From assembly GCA_013176395.1 (NCBI GenBank), contig JABMLP010000024.1:434001-498000 (forward strand): a DNA stretch of 64,000 nucleotides. The letters run 5' to 3'. Numbering within the stretch: the stretch's first letter is position 1; every line of letters starts with the position of its first letter. The DNA is from Venturia oleaginea. Lineage: Eukaryota; Ascomycota; Dothideomycetes; Venturiales; Venturiaceae. Below, piece by piece: positions 45,563 to 59,400 of this stretch. The notes under the pieces were generated by a model. That model worked only from the letters and a program-made list of their open reading frames with translations. It had not been told where the DNA came from and made no database searches. The position numbers were made by a program, and so were the translations under genes.

Positions 45563-48500
45563 TTAAACACTGATTGTCCTTCGGACGGGACAGTCGGGCT
45601 TTTGCGCAAAGCAAACCATCAGCTTGAGGTTTGTGCCGCGCTTTTCACATTCGCGGATGAGAGCTGGGTCGTTCCAGATACTTTTTGTGATGTCGCCGTT
45701 TGGTAAGACGAGAGATTCGTAGCAGCGTGAGTACCACCATCTGCCGACACGGGCAACCATCTTCGTGATGCTCTCATCGTCATCTTCGGACTGAGCAGTC
45801 ATCATGTCGCCGAAGAAAGACATGTTCTCGATGTGACTTCCAACGAGAGTAGACGCGTTGCTACTCTCCGCCGTACCTGCGCTGACTGGTTCGCCATTGG
45901 CACTCTCGTCAGTGGAGCTGTGAATACGGCCCGCAGCTGGTACACCGACGAGGCAGCGGTTAATGTTTTCGAAACCTCGACGGCCAAGTAATTTCTGAAT
46001 TGTGTCTCCAATGGGCTTGAGACTAACATCATGTTCTTCAGCCTGCATCTGCATCTTGAGACCCCGAAGAGCAGCGCGCGCTCGGGAACCCATGTTCATC
46101 ATATCCATATCCAGCACGCTGAGTTCGAGGTATCCACCAGGCCGAAGAACACGTTTGCACTCCATCAGCGAGCTGCAGTAGGCAGCCTCATTCGTGACAA
46201 CAGGAAATCGGAAGACGACAGCTGCGAAAAACCCCTTGGGAAACGGGAACGGAGCATTGAGTGACGGGTGATGAAAGTGTCGGTGGTTTGGGAGAGATTC
46301 GAATGGACTACCTCCGGACTCGGCGAGATCGGTTCCGAGGCTGTAGACGGTGGCTTTGGGGTAGGTGAGAGCTACGTAGTAAGACCAGTCTTTTCCTAGA
46401 CCGTCGAGGATGAGGACTCTGTCTTGGGCTGGGTCTTTGATTTCAAAATGGGCAGGGCTGAAGAGGACGCGGCCGAAGGAGAGCCATTTGCTCGTCATTA
46501 GAGCACCGAATCGTAGGCTGGCTACTGCCCCGACACCAAGCCGTTCTTTCTCGGCCATGTCAATGAGATGGCTGTCGCGTGCCTTCTTTTCCTGCGGAAT
46601 GAGAGGAGAGGCCGCAGAAGTGGACGAACGTTTCCTAGGAGAAGTCTGTTGGGAAGATGGACACGTCGATGCAGGTAGACTGTGTCGAGTTGTGCTAGAG
46701 CTCAAGCGAACAGATGAAAAAAGGCTCAAGCGGCCGCTGACTGGATCCACAAAGCTGAGATTGCGCTCTCCATATCCAGCAACAAAATCAGACATGCTGA
46801 AAGGAGAATTCGGGCCCGGGGTCGTGGCTGATGGAAGGGGAGTAGCAAGAAGTTTTGGGTCATTCATTGATGGCATTCTTAGTCGTTCAGCGATGAAGGC
46901 CACCGATGGCACTGGTTCATCATGTTGACCAGTATCTTCGGAAGCTTTCAATGCTAGTCCTCGATCCTTGGCGACATATACAGAGTGCTGGAATGACGAA
47001 CCAAGAGATGATTCAGTGAGAGTCTTTGGCGTCTTGGGCGTCTTAGTAGAAAGTAGATCAAGCAAGTCATCGTACTCATTCCAGACCTCATCTTCACCAG
47101 GAGGCGCACTTGCCTCTGGGACAACGGCAGTAGTGAGCAGATTGAAGAAGCCGGAGCTGCTCGAAGTGGTCGATTGTTCCGAGTACTTTCGAGATGGGAA
47201 TCGGAAGAGCTCGCCAGAGCCATTGATGGAGCTCTGTTGAGTCGATGTATTGTTCGAATCGGGTCGCGCAGTGTTTTGCAAGAATTCTGTGGAAGACAAG
47301 TCTTCGCTGACCCTTGGTTTAATCATCTCTGGACTCGCTACAACTCGCTCATTGAGGAACCCGTTCTTCAATGCAGGCGACGGTTGAGTCGGCATGAACG
47401 GCCTTGAGAAAGACGAATCCGACAGTTTACGTTCACGATCTCTCTTCGAGACGACTCTTGGAATACGACCAACCGGCGCCAACCGACTAGGTCGTGGTTT
47501 TCCAACGACTGAGATTGTAGGCAATTGACGCTGTTGAGATTGTACCGAGTTCTCGGACGAGAGAGGCGATTGTGCAGGCTGTGGACTATTCATGCGAGAC
47601 TTGAGAGTAACCTTTGGCGATGCTGGTCGTTGTGGGCCAGCAAACTCAAGCATGAAAGATGGAGGTTCTGGCAAGAGGATAGAATTTCCATGCCGTTGGA
47701 TCTTTCCAGGTTGTCCTTCTCGTCATTTCTGGCGGTGGCATTGGCTCATCAGGCACGCTTTCGGCCTCCTGCATGATCTTCTCAAGTTCATCGGCACCAA
47801 TGGACTCCGAGGCATCACCCATGGCGTAGTGTGCAACTGTCCTTCGAGGGGGATGACTAGGAGGCGCAATGACCGCTGTCTCCGGTGTCCGGGTCTCTCT
47901 GCGGCTCGGCGACTTCGCCCTCTGCAGAAATCCCCATTTCCTTGGTACTTTTAATTGAGCCTTTGGATCTGTCTCCGCTCGTTGATGCAATTTTCCGTTG
48001 CGACCTTCCTTTGCCGAGACATCTGGGTTGGTAGACGATTTGCTGAGTTTCACGCCCATCGATGATGAACTCTCCGTGGGTTCTGCAGGAGGTTCGGTGA
48101 TAGTAACCTTGGCTGTCTTGCCACCCAAGAATGACATACGAGACGCAAGACGTGGAGCAGGATTAGATGGGCCAAACCCCCTGTTTTTGTCCTCAATTAG
48201 ACTCTTGGGATCAGCCTTGTGTGTTCGCTTACTTGTAGAGCCAGAAGGACCTTGCTCAAACCTCGGTGAAGGCAGAAGAGATGGTTTTGATATGTCGTTC
48301 GACGGCCGCAGTCTGGAGCAAGAAGCAGTACTTTGGTCTTCATTGGGCGAAGTCCTGTCAATTGCGGATCCTGATGAACCTGATCCCCTGAGTGTGATGG
48401 GTTGAAGGCGGTCAGCGAAAAAGTCGTCAACGTCGGATCCTGCTTTGCTTGCAATGCTACTCTTTCGGCTCGACGGGCGCGTATTTCCAATAGCGCTGTC

Positions 48501-50234
48501 AGTACTTGGTGAACGGTCCACACTGGTGTTACCCCTAGCACTAGTCGTGCTACCGCTGCGTCCTCGGATCGCAAATCTGCCGTAACCCTCGTGGCCTGTT
48601 CCAGCGGCTGGCCCCTTCCTCTCTTTCTTCGACTTGGGTGCTGGCACACTGTTTGCTTCCACGGTCTTCTTCCTCGAAAAAAAGCCGAAACGTGACTGTT
48701 TCGTCTCAACTGTGGGTGGTGGACGGGTCTTGGAGGACTTTTCATTGTCGCTTGTAATTTCTGGAGTAAAGCCACGAGTTGGAAGCCTAGTCGTCAAAGG
48801 CGAAAGCGCGGATGTCGTACTAGGACTCGGAGTTGGATTCATCCCCCGTGGATAACCCATTCGAGGTTTTGTGTCGATTGTCAGTGGTACTCGCAAGGGT
48901 TTCAATGTCGAGGAAGTCTGCCTCCTGTGAAGAGTCGACTTCTCAGGAGACACTTGTCTCCTGTGACGAGCTGAAGGTAGGCTCGACATATTGCTTTGAA
49001 CTATCGAAGACAGCTCGTCGATAGACATATCGGGGGTGTTGTCCCTGCTCGGTCTCATGGGTCTTCCGGTAGGTACATCTTTGCGTGGTGATGTGTCTGC
49101 AAGATGGGCAAATTCTGGATGGATCTGAGGAATGGTGTCCTGGTTGGTCGCGACTTCTTGCCTAGCATAATTGGGAGAATGCAAGGCAGGTATACGATCC
49201 TGGGGACTTTGTGGATGTGAAGGTATCGCACGAATTCTGCTCCTCTCTCTTGGTCTACCATAATCACCCTCGCGCAAAGTCGAGACAGATGAAGAAGACG
49301 ATTCCCGCACAGAGGGAAGTCCTTGAGCATCCAAGCTTAAAGTCATAGCGTCAGTCATCTTGCGGGTTGTTGGTGGGCAACTTCGGGTCGGACTTGGCTG
49401 TCGGACTCTGGTTGTGGTTTTCACAGTCACCGGCGCAACCAGACCAGGAGATGCGGATGACATGGAGGTGGGCGTTGAGCTGATGCTGAAAGGTCCTGGG
49501 GAGTAGCCTGTCGAAGGGGTGGATGACTGAGCGTGCATTGGTGTGGGTTCTGGGAGATCCTCCATGATCGAGAAGGGCGGAGGAGTCGCAATGTATCTAT
49601 CCAGATCGATGACATCCTCGGTGCCATCTCTGTACTGCGAAGAAGATACAGAGGGCATGGAGATACCAAGCACCGCATTCGGATACGGATCGTGGTATAC
49701 AATATCTGGACTTTGAGCAGTTCTCTTGTAGGAAGGTTTCATTGGAGAAACTACTGCCTTTCTGCTTCCAATAGTGAAGGGCTTCCTGCGCAAGGGATTG
49801 GAGCGAGGACTGTCGAACTCAGATGCGGATGAGCCAGATACCAGGGAAGGTGTTCGAGCAGCTTCAGAGCGTGTGACCCGAGATGTCGTTGAAGTTTTGA
49901 TTTGTGGCTGTGAAAGACTCTTCAAGACATTCGCAGACGTGGGCATCTTGCGTGCGGGTGGCGCCATTTCGCGGCGCAACTCTTCTCCAACAACCCTCCT
50001 AACTCCACTCATAGGGGGCGCGCGATTGACATTTTGCTGTGGCGGCACATTGTCGCTCATGCCAATTGGTCTCTTCTCAAACAGCTTACTGGGTATCACC
50101 GAGTTGTTAGTGGTAGACTGGGTCGTGGGAGGTCGAGCTGGTAGGCGGCTGAAGGGAATACGCTGTGTATAGGTTCCTTGAGTATGCCCTGGTCGAGCTG
50201 AGCCAGGTTGCGCGGATTCATGGTTTGATTCCAT
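45563..50234 (-). CDS. Long disordered protein with C-terminal methyltransferase-like domain
   Basis: Two long minus-strand frames, 50234 to about 47700 and about 47701 to 45563, almost certainly form one gene. A possible 55-nt intron at 47702-47756 (gtgcct...aaag) would join them in frame to about 1538 residues. Without it there is a +1 frame change in the overlap. The N-terminal ~1150 residues are disordered, Ser/Pro/Arg-rich and packed with phosphorylation-like sites. The C-terminal ~370 residues hold a class I SAM-methyltransferase-like fold: DRVLILDGLGKDWSYYVALTYP (motif I region, though the glycine motif is poor), FFAAVVFRFPVV, then ECKRVLRPGGYLELSVLDMDM. The degenerate motif I raises doubt about activity. 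I do not recognise a named orthologue. The start ATG at 50234 is the first in frame. Confidence 0.75.
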
Positions 50235-51140
50235 GTCGGAAGCCTACACGGTGCTACCGTAGCGGACACTCGTTGGCTAGGCTGACCGAATGCTGTCGTA
50301 CCGGGCTTCGGACGTGGTGGATGATTCATAGAGGACTTGAAAGAAGGCTGCGTATAAGAATGATGTGTCAGGATCAGTAGGTAAGATAAAGCTGAGTGAA
50401 AATAGAGCGCTCCAAGGAGAGAGTAGTAGTGAGATTGGTACTAACGGACGTGCGAGCCTTGTGGGACGACCCAATGTGGACCAGACAAGGTTCTTTGATT
50501 CTTCAGCTCTTGGTAAACGGCAAGGTAGGGTCCAACTTGACAGGGGACAGAAATGTTTGGCGAGAAGGAATATAAAGATAGCTGTCAGAAATAATATACC
50601 TGGACAGTCGGTTCGTCTTGTGTGAGGCGGTCGGCGGGGATGAGGTTGAATAATAGTGGCGCAGCGAGCGATCGCGGTCTGTCCGATATGCACCTGGCAG
50701 CTGAGTTCATGCAATGCAGAGCGTGCAGAAGCGAACTGGAAGCAGCTAGGAGAGAGAGAGGAGACTGACAGGCCAAAGAGAAGCAAGCACAGAACAGTGG
50801 AGAGAAGAATGACAGAAGAATTGGAGAGACAGCTGCGCCGCCAGAATATAACGGCGCACTTCGACGAGGACCAGTACAACGGATGAGGGATGAGATTGCG
50901 GGATAGGTAGCCTTGCAGCTAGCGCTTTACCGAACTCTTGTTCGTACTCGAGTAGGACTGACGAACTGAAGAAGAATGGTATCGTTGGTTGCCCTGAATC
51001 TTAGGCGACGAGCCTCTGTCGGGGATACGGGAGGAAATAGTGAGGTACGAAGGGCAGCGATGGCCAGTTGTTATGACGGCGATGGCCAGGTGTTATGACA
51101 GTCATTGTGGCCATCAGCAATTGCGATTCCCAGGATCGGC

Positions 51141-51167
51141 GCCTGAGCCTGAGCCTGAGCCTGAGCC
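51141..51167. repeat. Hexanucleotide tandem repeat (GCCTGA)
   Basis: Four and a half perfect copies of GCCTGA. It is a simple microsatellite-like run with no gene over it. Confidence 0.9.
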
Positions 51168-51566
51168 TTATCCTGGGCAGAGGGCGTGTGAGGGCGTGCT
51201 GCCCGTTGCCGGCCGGTGCGGTTCTCTGGGGAGACAGATGCAGAAGGCGGAGGCCAAATCAAGTCGCGATGATGGCGCAGAGCAAGCAGATTCGCTGAGC
51301 TCGGGCACTCTCTCTTCAAAGTGGATCTGGGGCCCACGTCCAATTGGATGTCGCCCACGGACAAGAGACCTCTTCCCCTCGCCCGGCCGAACATTATTAT
51401 AGGCACGTTCGGCGTCAATCCGTTGCTCAGCACGTTGAGTTCACCAAGGGAATCCGTCCGTTCCTGCATGGCTTTTCATGCCAATGCAGCCAATGCGGCA
51501 ACAGAGAACAGCCTCCTCATCTGCCAGACCCGAGCCCGACCACAGCTGTCGCAATCGGGTCCGTGT

Positions 51567-51645
51567 CTTCAAGTCCGTGCCTTCAAGTCCGTGCCTTCAA
51601 GTCCGTGCCTTCAAGTCCGTGCCTTCAAGTCTGTGCCTTCAAGTA
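51567..51645. repeat. 14-bp minisatellite, about 5.6 copies
   Basis: CTTCAAGTCCGTGC is repeated head to tail: four perfect copies (51567-51622), one copy with a single change (51623-51636) and a partial sixth. It is open in more than one frame, but the unit is not a multiple of three, which argues against coding use. Confidence 0.93.
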
Positions 51646-53710
51646 TGCTCGACACTGAAGCGAAGCTAAGCTACCGTTAAATTTAAACTTCCTTAAATCT
51701 AGCCTCTAGGTCAATATCGATAGGTTTTTGATTATCCTCGAAATAAAATCTACTAGCACGGCTGAAATTTATCCATATCCATCTCGCATTGACTGTGTTG
51801 AATAGATAATATGCTGTCGCTGAGGGCTGAGAATTGGGCACCTCCCTGTGGGGGTCATCCTGCGCTCAGCTCCATTCATGATATTGATGTGTCGACGGTC
51901 CACCGCATACAATTTTGCGACAGCTGGATCCGATGGAGAACGAATAGAAATCCCAATATCCTGGGGGCCGGATTAGTCGACGAGGACAAGAAGCAATTGG
52001 TCACGACTCCTGGTCATATTGGCCCTCTCATGCATGGAACCCGGTCCGCCGCAGGCGAAGAAGATCAAGAGGAGTCGAGATGCTCGTCTTGAAGGATGAG
52101 CACCTGAACAAAAGGCATGACCGGGCCACCATTATCCCTTCCTGTGAACATCGCTTGGTCGAAGCATACACTCACCGTCCAGGATCGATCCTGTATCGCG
52201 ACTGTCCATCATCGTGCTCAAGCAGCGTGAGTGTGTCTTCTCATCTCAATAATGCTCAACACTCGTGCATCACGGCCCTATCCTTCTAGCGCGCCACAGG
52301 AACCATCCAGTCGGATGCCCCTCGCCCTCGGTCCCAATGCACCGTGCAAGCTTGTCGCGAGCTGGGAAAAAGAGAATGGTTGTGGCGCAGCACCTAAATC
52401 ATTTTGAACAACACACAAGCATCTCGCTCCCTCCGAACGATTTTTCCTTGCTCATTCAAGCAGTCTGTTCCTCAAAGTCTACGAACTCCGCTCTCCGCTC
52501 TTACTACAACGGCACCGGCATGGCGCGGCTTGTTTTTCAACGGGTGTAGCCTTGACACTTGATCCGTTTTTGCCCCTCTAGCGTCAGCGCCACCAGAAAT
52601 TGACATCCTGATCTGAACGAACGATTGGGTATCCATGGCGGGGCGTTGTGACTTCATACAGGGATCCTGCACATCATCTTTAGGTCATGTGATTTCACAT
52701 TGTGGACTTTGACCTTCTCATTCGCTGCCACTCAATATCACATTCACTTTCTTTCCGCAGTGCAAAGCGCCTACTCTCTAGATCCTTGCTGATATTGTTG
52801 CCAGAGAACCATTTTCTGAGGCGTGGGGTGTCCAGGGCTTTTTATCCGCATTCATGGATTCGTCTTGTCATTCAGCCCGGTCATGTAGCAGCAAAGAATC
52901 TATGAGTAACAGTCGTCTCATCATTTCGTAATTGCCAGGATCCAACTGAATCCGGTGTATTACTGTTGACGACTTGCCCATAGCCATGAGTTTCTGGTGG
53001 TGTGAGAGAGCAAAGCCGCCAGAAGATGAGCGAGCTCCATCATGAACTAGAGAATCCGTGTCTGAACGCGCCTTGTCACGATGAAATCTGCCCCTCTACT
53101 CATGAATCTGGCACTCTCTAATATAATCTCAACATCACAAGTGGATCTGTACCTGAAAACGGGTAGTAGAATTTCCACTCCGCTGTTCGTGCTCGAGTTC
53201 CGCCTTGTGAAAGAACCATTCTACTCCGAGACGTACCCCATCAAGGCGGCCTAAATCCAGCCTTGGTTACTTCCCCGAAGAAGCCCCCGATGTCCACTAG
53301 TCGTAATTGTCCGAGTTCAAAAGAAGGCGTGCTTCAGTAGCCGCCCATGTGGAATCGGACCATCTTCTCGTGCGCCCAAAGCCATTCTGAAGAACCAGTC
53401 TAGGATACCTCAAACCACCACGCCCACAAACGTCGCTCTAGAAACATCTCCGCACAATAAAATTCTGCAATAGAAGGAAAGGAGCCCCGGCGACCAATCA
53501 TTCCTCGCATCCAACACAAGCTCTCAAGGTTGGTAGTGGACTGCCCAAAACAGTCGTCTCTGCATTATCACATTGTCAGGGTATGGTATGTACTATTAAG
53601 AACTTCTCCACCCCGAAATCCAACGTGCCGGGTCGTCAGATCCCGCACTCGCCCAGCTCGAGTGGGTCATGTCGTTCAGTGAGGAGACAATCCCACACGT
53701 AAGTACTCAC

Positions 53711-56413
53711 TCACTTCAAATTCTCCTTGACGGCATCCATGAGCGGATTCCTGATCGAGCCATTCCTAATTGCTTCGTAAACAACGCTGATAAGGCTCCC
53801 GATCGTTCGCCTCTCGGTCGTCGGAAAAGAAGCTCGTTGGTCTTGAGCAAGCTCGTGTGTCGGCTCTTCCACCAATCCACGATGGAAAGGCACATTCAAA
53901 TCCCTGCGAACGAAGAGGTAGAGTTTTCTTGGTCCCTGGCCCAATTGCTGAGGTGTGATGTCTTTGTGGTGTTGAAACATTTCCTCGCGAGCGCGCTCAT
54001 ACAATTCCCTCATCGTGACTGATACCTCTTCTTTCCAAGCCTTGACGCCGGAAAACACATCTCGCGTCGAGCACTTAAATTCAGCCTCGCTATCCCCCGT
54101 CATCTGCGAAAAAAGCATGGCCGATGCAGCCTCTGCTGTCTTATCACACCTGTCCACCAGGTCCATGGTCGTACTCGCATTCCAGGTTTGCACGACGTTA
54201 ACAAAGATGGCCTGTCCCGAGTTCTCCGGGATATTGGTTTCTACTAGAGTCTCGACGATCGATTTTGTTTTTTGGGTGATTATTGGTCGGAGAGTTTCGA
54301 TGAAGCGTTGTTGAAGGACCCGGAGATCGAGGGCCTGACATACCATCGTGAGATAGGCTGCGCACATCATGTTTGCTATTTCGACGACCTGGAGAGCATA
54401 GCGGTTAGCGTGGTTCACGAGTGGTTGGAGTTTGGGATATCACGATCGGATTGATTCAATGCCGCTGCTATCTTTGAACATTACGAAGACAGCTTACACA
54501 CACGTGTCTTCCGCACTCAAACCGACATCGAAAATCTCCTGGCCATTGAAGTCGTAGCCAGAACATAATCGCCATCGACTTGGAGTTGCACAAAATGGAC
54601 CGTTCTTAGGGTTTTCAATCCGATGTGTGAAATTGAACTGATTTCGGAGAAGTCACTCACTTGCAAAGTGTACCGTGCAGAAACAAGAGCCAGCGAATTG
54701 AGAGCCTGGTTGTGCATCTCCGCCGATTGGACGTGAGTAGACACGGGATTGGAGAGAAATGCAATCTCTGAATAATAAGCCGCCATCGATATATCAACGC
54801 CTTTCATGGTGAAACTCAACGACGGATCATCAGCGCACAGATTAGGAGGCAAGCCCCTATTCAGTGCTGGATTAATGATCTCGGTGCATTGCGCAAAGAG
54901 CATCTTGGCCAACATTTGAACGGACAGCCTCGTCTTCTCCATGGCAGAGGTGATGGATGCTGCTTGGAAATTGCCACCATGGAGAATCGCATCGCCCTCG
55001 ACGTCGATCAATGGGTTGTCTGTCGTGGAGTTTAGTTCGATGTTGACTTGTTCTGTTGCAAGCATGAGATCTTCCAGTTGCGGTCCAATCCATTGGCTTG
55101 AAGTGCGCAGGGCATATCGATCTTGTGCAAGGCCTTCGACGACGTCCTTGTTCTCACCATCGACGCCACTGGCTAGTTTTGATCTAGAAAGAAACCCGAG
55201 AATATTCGTAGCCGCTTCAATCTGGCCTCTGTGCGGACGAGTCGAGGCGATGAAAGGATGAAACGACTCGGCCGTACCTTTGAGAGCTTCGCAACCCATT
55301 GCGGTAAGTATTTGTGATATCAGAGCAATCTGGTTACTCTCATAAATTGCTAATGAAGCCACAGCAACGGAAGCTGACGTGCCATTTAGCAATCCAAGCC
55401 CCTCTTTGGCACCTAGGACTATGGGCTTAATCCTGGCCTCTTTGAGAGCATCGGCTGCTGAAACGATCTTGGGATTGAGATTACCAACTCGCAGGTATAT
55501 GTCTGTGCTACCTTGAATGCAGCCCGCCAGATATGATAGAGGAATCAAGTCACCCGAAGCGGAAATGCTCCCCCGAATAGGGATAATTGGTGTCATGTCG
55601 TTTTGGAGGAAGGCGACAATTGTCTCGATGATCTCTAGGGAGACGGCCGAGTGACCTCGGATGATCGAATTGAGACGGGCTAGCATGAGTCCTCGAGCCC
55701 AAGATGTGGGCATCGAAGTGGAATGGCCATCCAGAGAGGACGTCGAGCTTCCTGGCATAGTATCTTCGCTAGTCAACACGCCCGAGTTCAAAAGTTGCAC
55801 AAGACCTTGTTGAAGGGCGACATGCTTGGATGTTCGCACGTCGGCACTGCCTCCAAATCCCGTGTTCACGCCTGTAGATTCAAAGTCAGTCATCCACTTC
55901 TTCATCAACGCTTTGAGTTCCCGTTCTTAAGGCGTCGCGAGACTTACCATACACCAATTCCTCCTGGTCCAGTTTTCTCTTGAGCACCGCAATGCTATCG
56001 TTGACCTTTCCAACGATTTCATCATTTGCGAGTGATGTTCCACATCTATAACTTGAAGAGAGTCAGGGGTATTTATGATTTGAAATGCCATTTCGAACTT
56101 ACTTGGCCACAGCAACAAGATCAGGTACGTCCAGAGTGTTTCCGTCAAGAGCAACGAAGCCTTTCTCGGCCAAGGAAGACACCCTCTCCAAGAATCCCAA
56201 GGTTATACGCGCATGTTTCTGCATTACGTGATCCGATCTTGCTTGCAATTCAAATCTGGCTGGTGTTAAGATCCTAGCCGGAGATTCCGGACACACTTGA
56301 GATCCAGTCCTACTTGGAGACTCAGTCCTGGTCGATGGAGGTGTGGTTTCTGCGGACGACATTTTCGAGGTAGTTGTGCTTGATCGGAGCGTGGACAAGG
56401 AGTCATAACTCAT
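53711..56413 (-). CDS. Aromatic amino-acid ammonia-lyase (PAL/HAL family)
   Basis: Exons (plus coordinates) are 56103-56413, 55948-56045, 54661-55871 and 53711-54388, giving 765 residues. The MIO cofactor triad Ala-Ser-Gly is in ISASGDLIPLSYLAG (about residue 240). Other family marks are YGVNTGFGGSADVRT (substrate loop), GLLNGTSASVAVA, NSTTDNPLID and HGGNFQAASI. Length and layout fit fungal phenylalanine ammonia-lyase, which turns phenylalanine into trans-cinnamate and ammonia in the cytosol. Tyrosine or histidine use cannot be excluded. The N-terminal ~80 residues are a Ser/Thr-rich extension. An alternative start is the in-frame ATG 17 residues later (MSSAETT). The 272-nt third intron is unusually long here, and no coding segment is visible within it. 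Confidence 0.93.
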
Positions 56414-59400
56414 GGCCGGTATTGTAGGGTGGATGGGTGGTCCTAAATTCGGGGCCTCGGATTATATCACCGGTCAACGGGGTCAGATGACTGGTGGGTA
56501 TTGCTGGGTAATGGGCGTGATGTTGTAGAAGATATACAGATATCGGGTCCGATACAGTGGTCTATTTACGTCATATGCAAACGGAATATGTGGAGAAAGT
56601 AAAGGAGATGTTTACGGCAGAGATGGATATCGTGCTTGCTCCTAGCAGAGAACAAAGAAAGTAAGAGCGAAGAGCGGATGAGGAAACTTAAGAATAGAAG
56701 GATTGTCTGCAGGCATCGTCCAAGCCTAGCCCAGATACCTGTTGCTTTTGGACGTTGGCAGAGGATGCGATTGGCATTCAAAGAGGTGAGCTGCGCAAGA
56801 TACTAACCGGATGCAGCACCAAAATCGCCGAATTATCACTACTTATCGTCAATGTCAGGCGGTTGCTTGTGACATGACCCACATCCATCAGAAGAAGCAT
56901 GCTGGTACTACCGTGGCTAGCCGGAGCATCAGACAGCAAGTCACATCACAGCAATGAAGCTGAGACATGGGGGATGAGGAGGCAATTGCAGCTGAGCTAC
57001 GAATTGTCCGCAACCGATGGGAATGAACAGGACTCAGCGCGGACGGGCCGTGTGACTTCGTGCTTGCACATGGAGAGTGTTGAAAATGACTATTCCAAGG
57101 TCGAGGGTTCTTCTGTCGCTTACAAGCAATTGGTTGATGAGTAATGCCAGAAATTCGTGTTCGTCTTAGAGATGCGACGTTGAGAAATGAAAATGGAATC
57201 GCCTATCCCAAAGAGGCTACGCCCAGCTTCTTTGCTTGCAGACCCACCTCCATCTTCCAGGCTTATTTAGTAATTACGACAAACTGCACGTCTCCGAAAC
57301 ACTGACAGCTAGCCACCATCCGTACTTAATCGTCATCCCACAGAATGCGGCGGAGCCAAATGCCTTACTGCTGTGGTTGGGCGAGGCGTTGGTGCCGGTG
57401 CTTTTTCAAATGGGTTCAAGAAGCGAGGAACAGGAACAGGAACAGGTTGCGCCAGCAGCGCGGATGATATGAGACTACTATCTAGTAAAGCGTGAGGGAG
57501 TTGATAGAACCTTATTTGGACTATGCTTCCCGCCACCGCTCATACCAATTACCAAACTTTGCATGTTACTTTCATCGCCCTCTAAAAGTATACAACTCCG
57601 AAGATATTGAGTCACACACCCAATGATGCCTATTGATCTTCAAAATTTACCTCCTAGTTCCTTGTTCAAATCATTCGATACTCTACTTCTAGGGGGTGTC
57701 TTCAACTTATCGGCACAATCGATCATCAGCCACGACAGCCTCACCATCCGCTGACCACACCGTTGCAAGGAATGCAGCCAATTGGTATTTCAGGCATCGC
57801 TGAAGCTTCTATGTAAAAAGCATCGTCAAAATGATATCACTGGAGTATCGTCCATATCGCACCAAATCTTGCAACCGAAATCGCGGATCGACACACCATA
57901 ACGTCCACGAAGCGCGCATGAAGGATTGATACTTGGATACGCAGCCAAATATTTCCCCGCTAACCGCTATATTGGTATAGCCTCTTCACAAGCATGATTT
58001 CGACACGGCTCGGATACGACATCCAGGTAAATACATCAATTATAGACATACACAGAAACGAGACTGGTCTTCAGATGCCCGTATAAGCAGTCTGGCACAG
58101 GGACACGGATGAAATAGAGCCTTATTCATGCAAGACAATGAATCTCGAAGGTCTGAACGGACCGTGCCTCGTATTTTGAAAGATAAGATAGAGAATCTTG
58201 ACGTTGAGAATAGTAGCATATCGAGATAGATAAATATCGCCAACAGCCGTTGTGACAACAACGGTGGGCGAGGATATAGAGATGCAGGATCATGCCGCGA
58301 GCAGCAACGATCCACCACAGACTGTAGGAAATGCCATTCATACGGGAAGTAAACAAGAAAAATAGGCCAAAATACTGATGAACCGTATGCTTTGGCATTG
58401 TGAGCCGCAGTGGAGAAGGATCTCCATGGCACTGTTCAAGTGCTGTGCAGGATTGCAGTAGATTCGAGTGGTAAAGGTCGATGCTAGCTTTGTATGAGTG
58501 GCCATGAATGTGAGATACTATTGGTTTTCAAACTGCCCTTCTTCCGAGGTCCGCTCTCCATCAAGCCATCTAGATACTGCGGAATCATTTGGTTCCAAGT
58601 TGAGACGGCAGAGTTTAAGCCCAACAGTCTTAGCTCAAGCAGCAATGGCTTTACCTGTGTGCTGCAAAAATGGGACGAGTCCTGTCTTTCCAGCATTCAT
58701 CAACCTCCTTGACTGGAAGATAGTTCCAAAGATGGCTAGCAATGGAAAGCCATCGGCATATACGCTACCTCTAGTCTATTTTAGTCTCTATACGGTCCTG
58801 ACCCAGCCTTTGTTGCTATCCAAACTCCTTCCAGCGGCGCATCTCACTTCAGCAAAGCCGGTCCCCCCAAAGGCTTATACGAATCCAATATTTGCCTTGT
58901 CGAATTACAGACTTCAAGTCTTTGTTCTTGTCGTAGGAGGCGTAGACCGATTTAAGTAGCGTTTTCTTGAGTAGAGGTTCAATTAATGAAATTCGGTACA
59001 CTGTTTTAACTTGCTAAAAAATCGTTGCAAGCCTTCGTGATTGATGAGCGTGTGGCACCGAGCACATAAGTGGTTTCAATATGTTGTTGCTATTGTCATT
59101 GTTGTTGTTGAAAGAAGGAATAAGGCTGGGGACTCAAGCTCGAGGCTGGCGGTGTCACGAGCGCGAAATCAGGGTCTCAATCTTGGAAGGGAGTGAAGGG
59201 GAAGGGAAAGGGATTCCGTCACGACTTCAATTCTGGCAACACGAGATTGAGCCTCCACTCATCAACAACACCACTCCCACATTAAACCTCGTCGCCGAAG
59301 AATCCAACCCCGTCGCCATCTTCCCATTGACCCAACGACTCTCTTACCGCCTTTGCGACAGTTATCAAGCCCGCGTACCTACACGACTCTTCACCACTAC

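Larger units (their letters stand above)
50235..53710. other. 3.5-kb region without a recognisable gene, with tandem repeats
   Basis: The first ~650 bases are probably the promoter and leader of the methyltransferase-like gene. Tandem repeats at 51141-51167 and 51567-51645 are listed separately. The rest has only short frames without domains. The end adjoins the ammonia-lyase 3' side. Confidence 0.35.

Noticed and set aside
46410..46928. A 172-residue plus-strand frame inside the methyltransferase-like gene
   Set aside because: Shadow frame of the opposite-strand gene, with no recognisable content.
50277..50879. A 200-residue minus-strand frame upstream of the methyltransferase-like gene
   Set aside because: Composition is low-complexity Leu/Ser/Pro/Arg from a CT-rich leader. 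No domain, and it fits the promoter and 5' leader.
58498..58959. A 153-residue plus-strand frame
   Set aside because: No domain, signal peptide or splice pattern, and overlapping frames exist on both strands.
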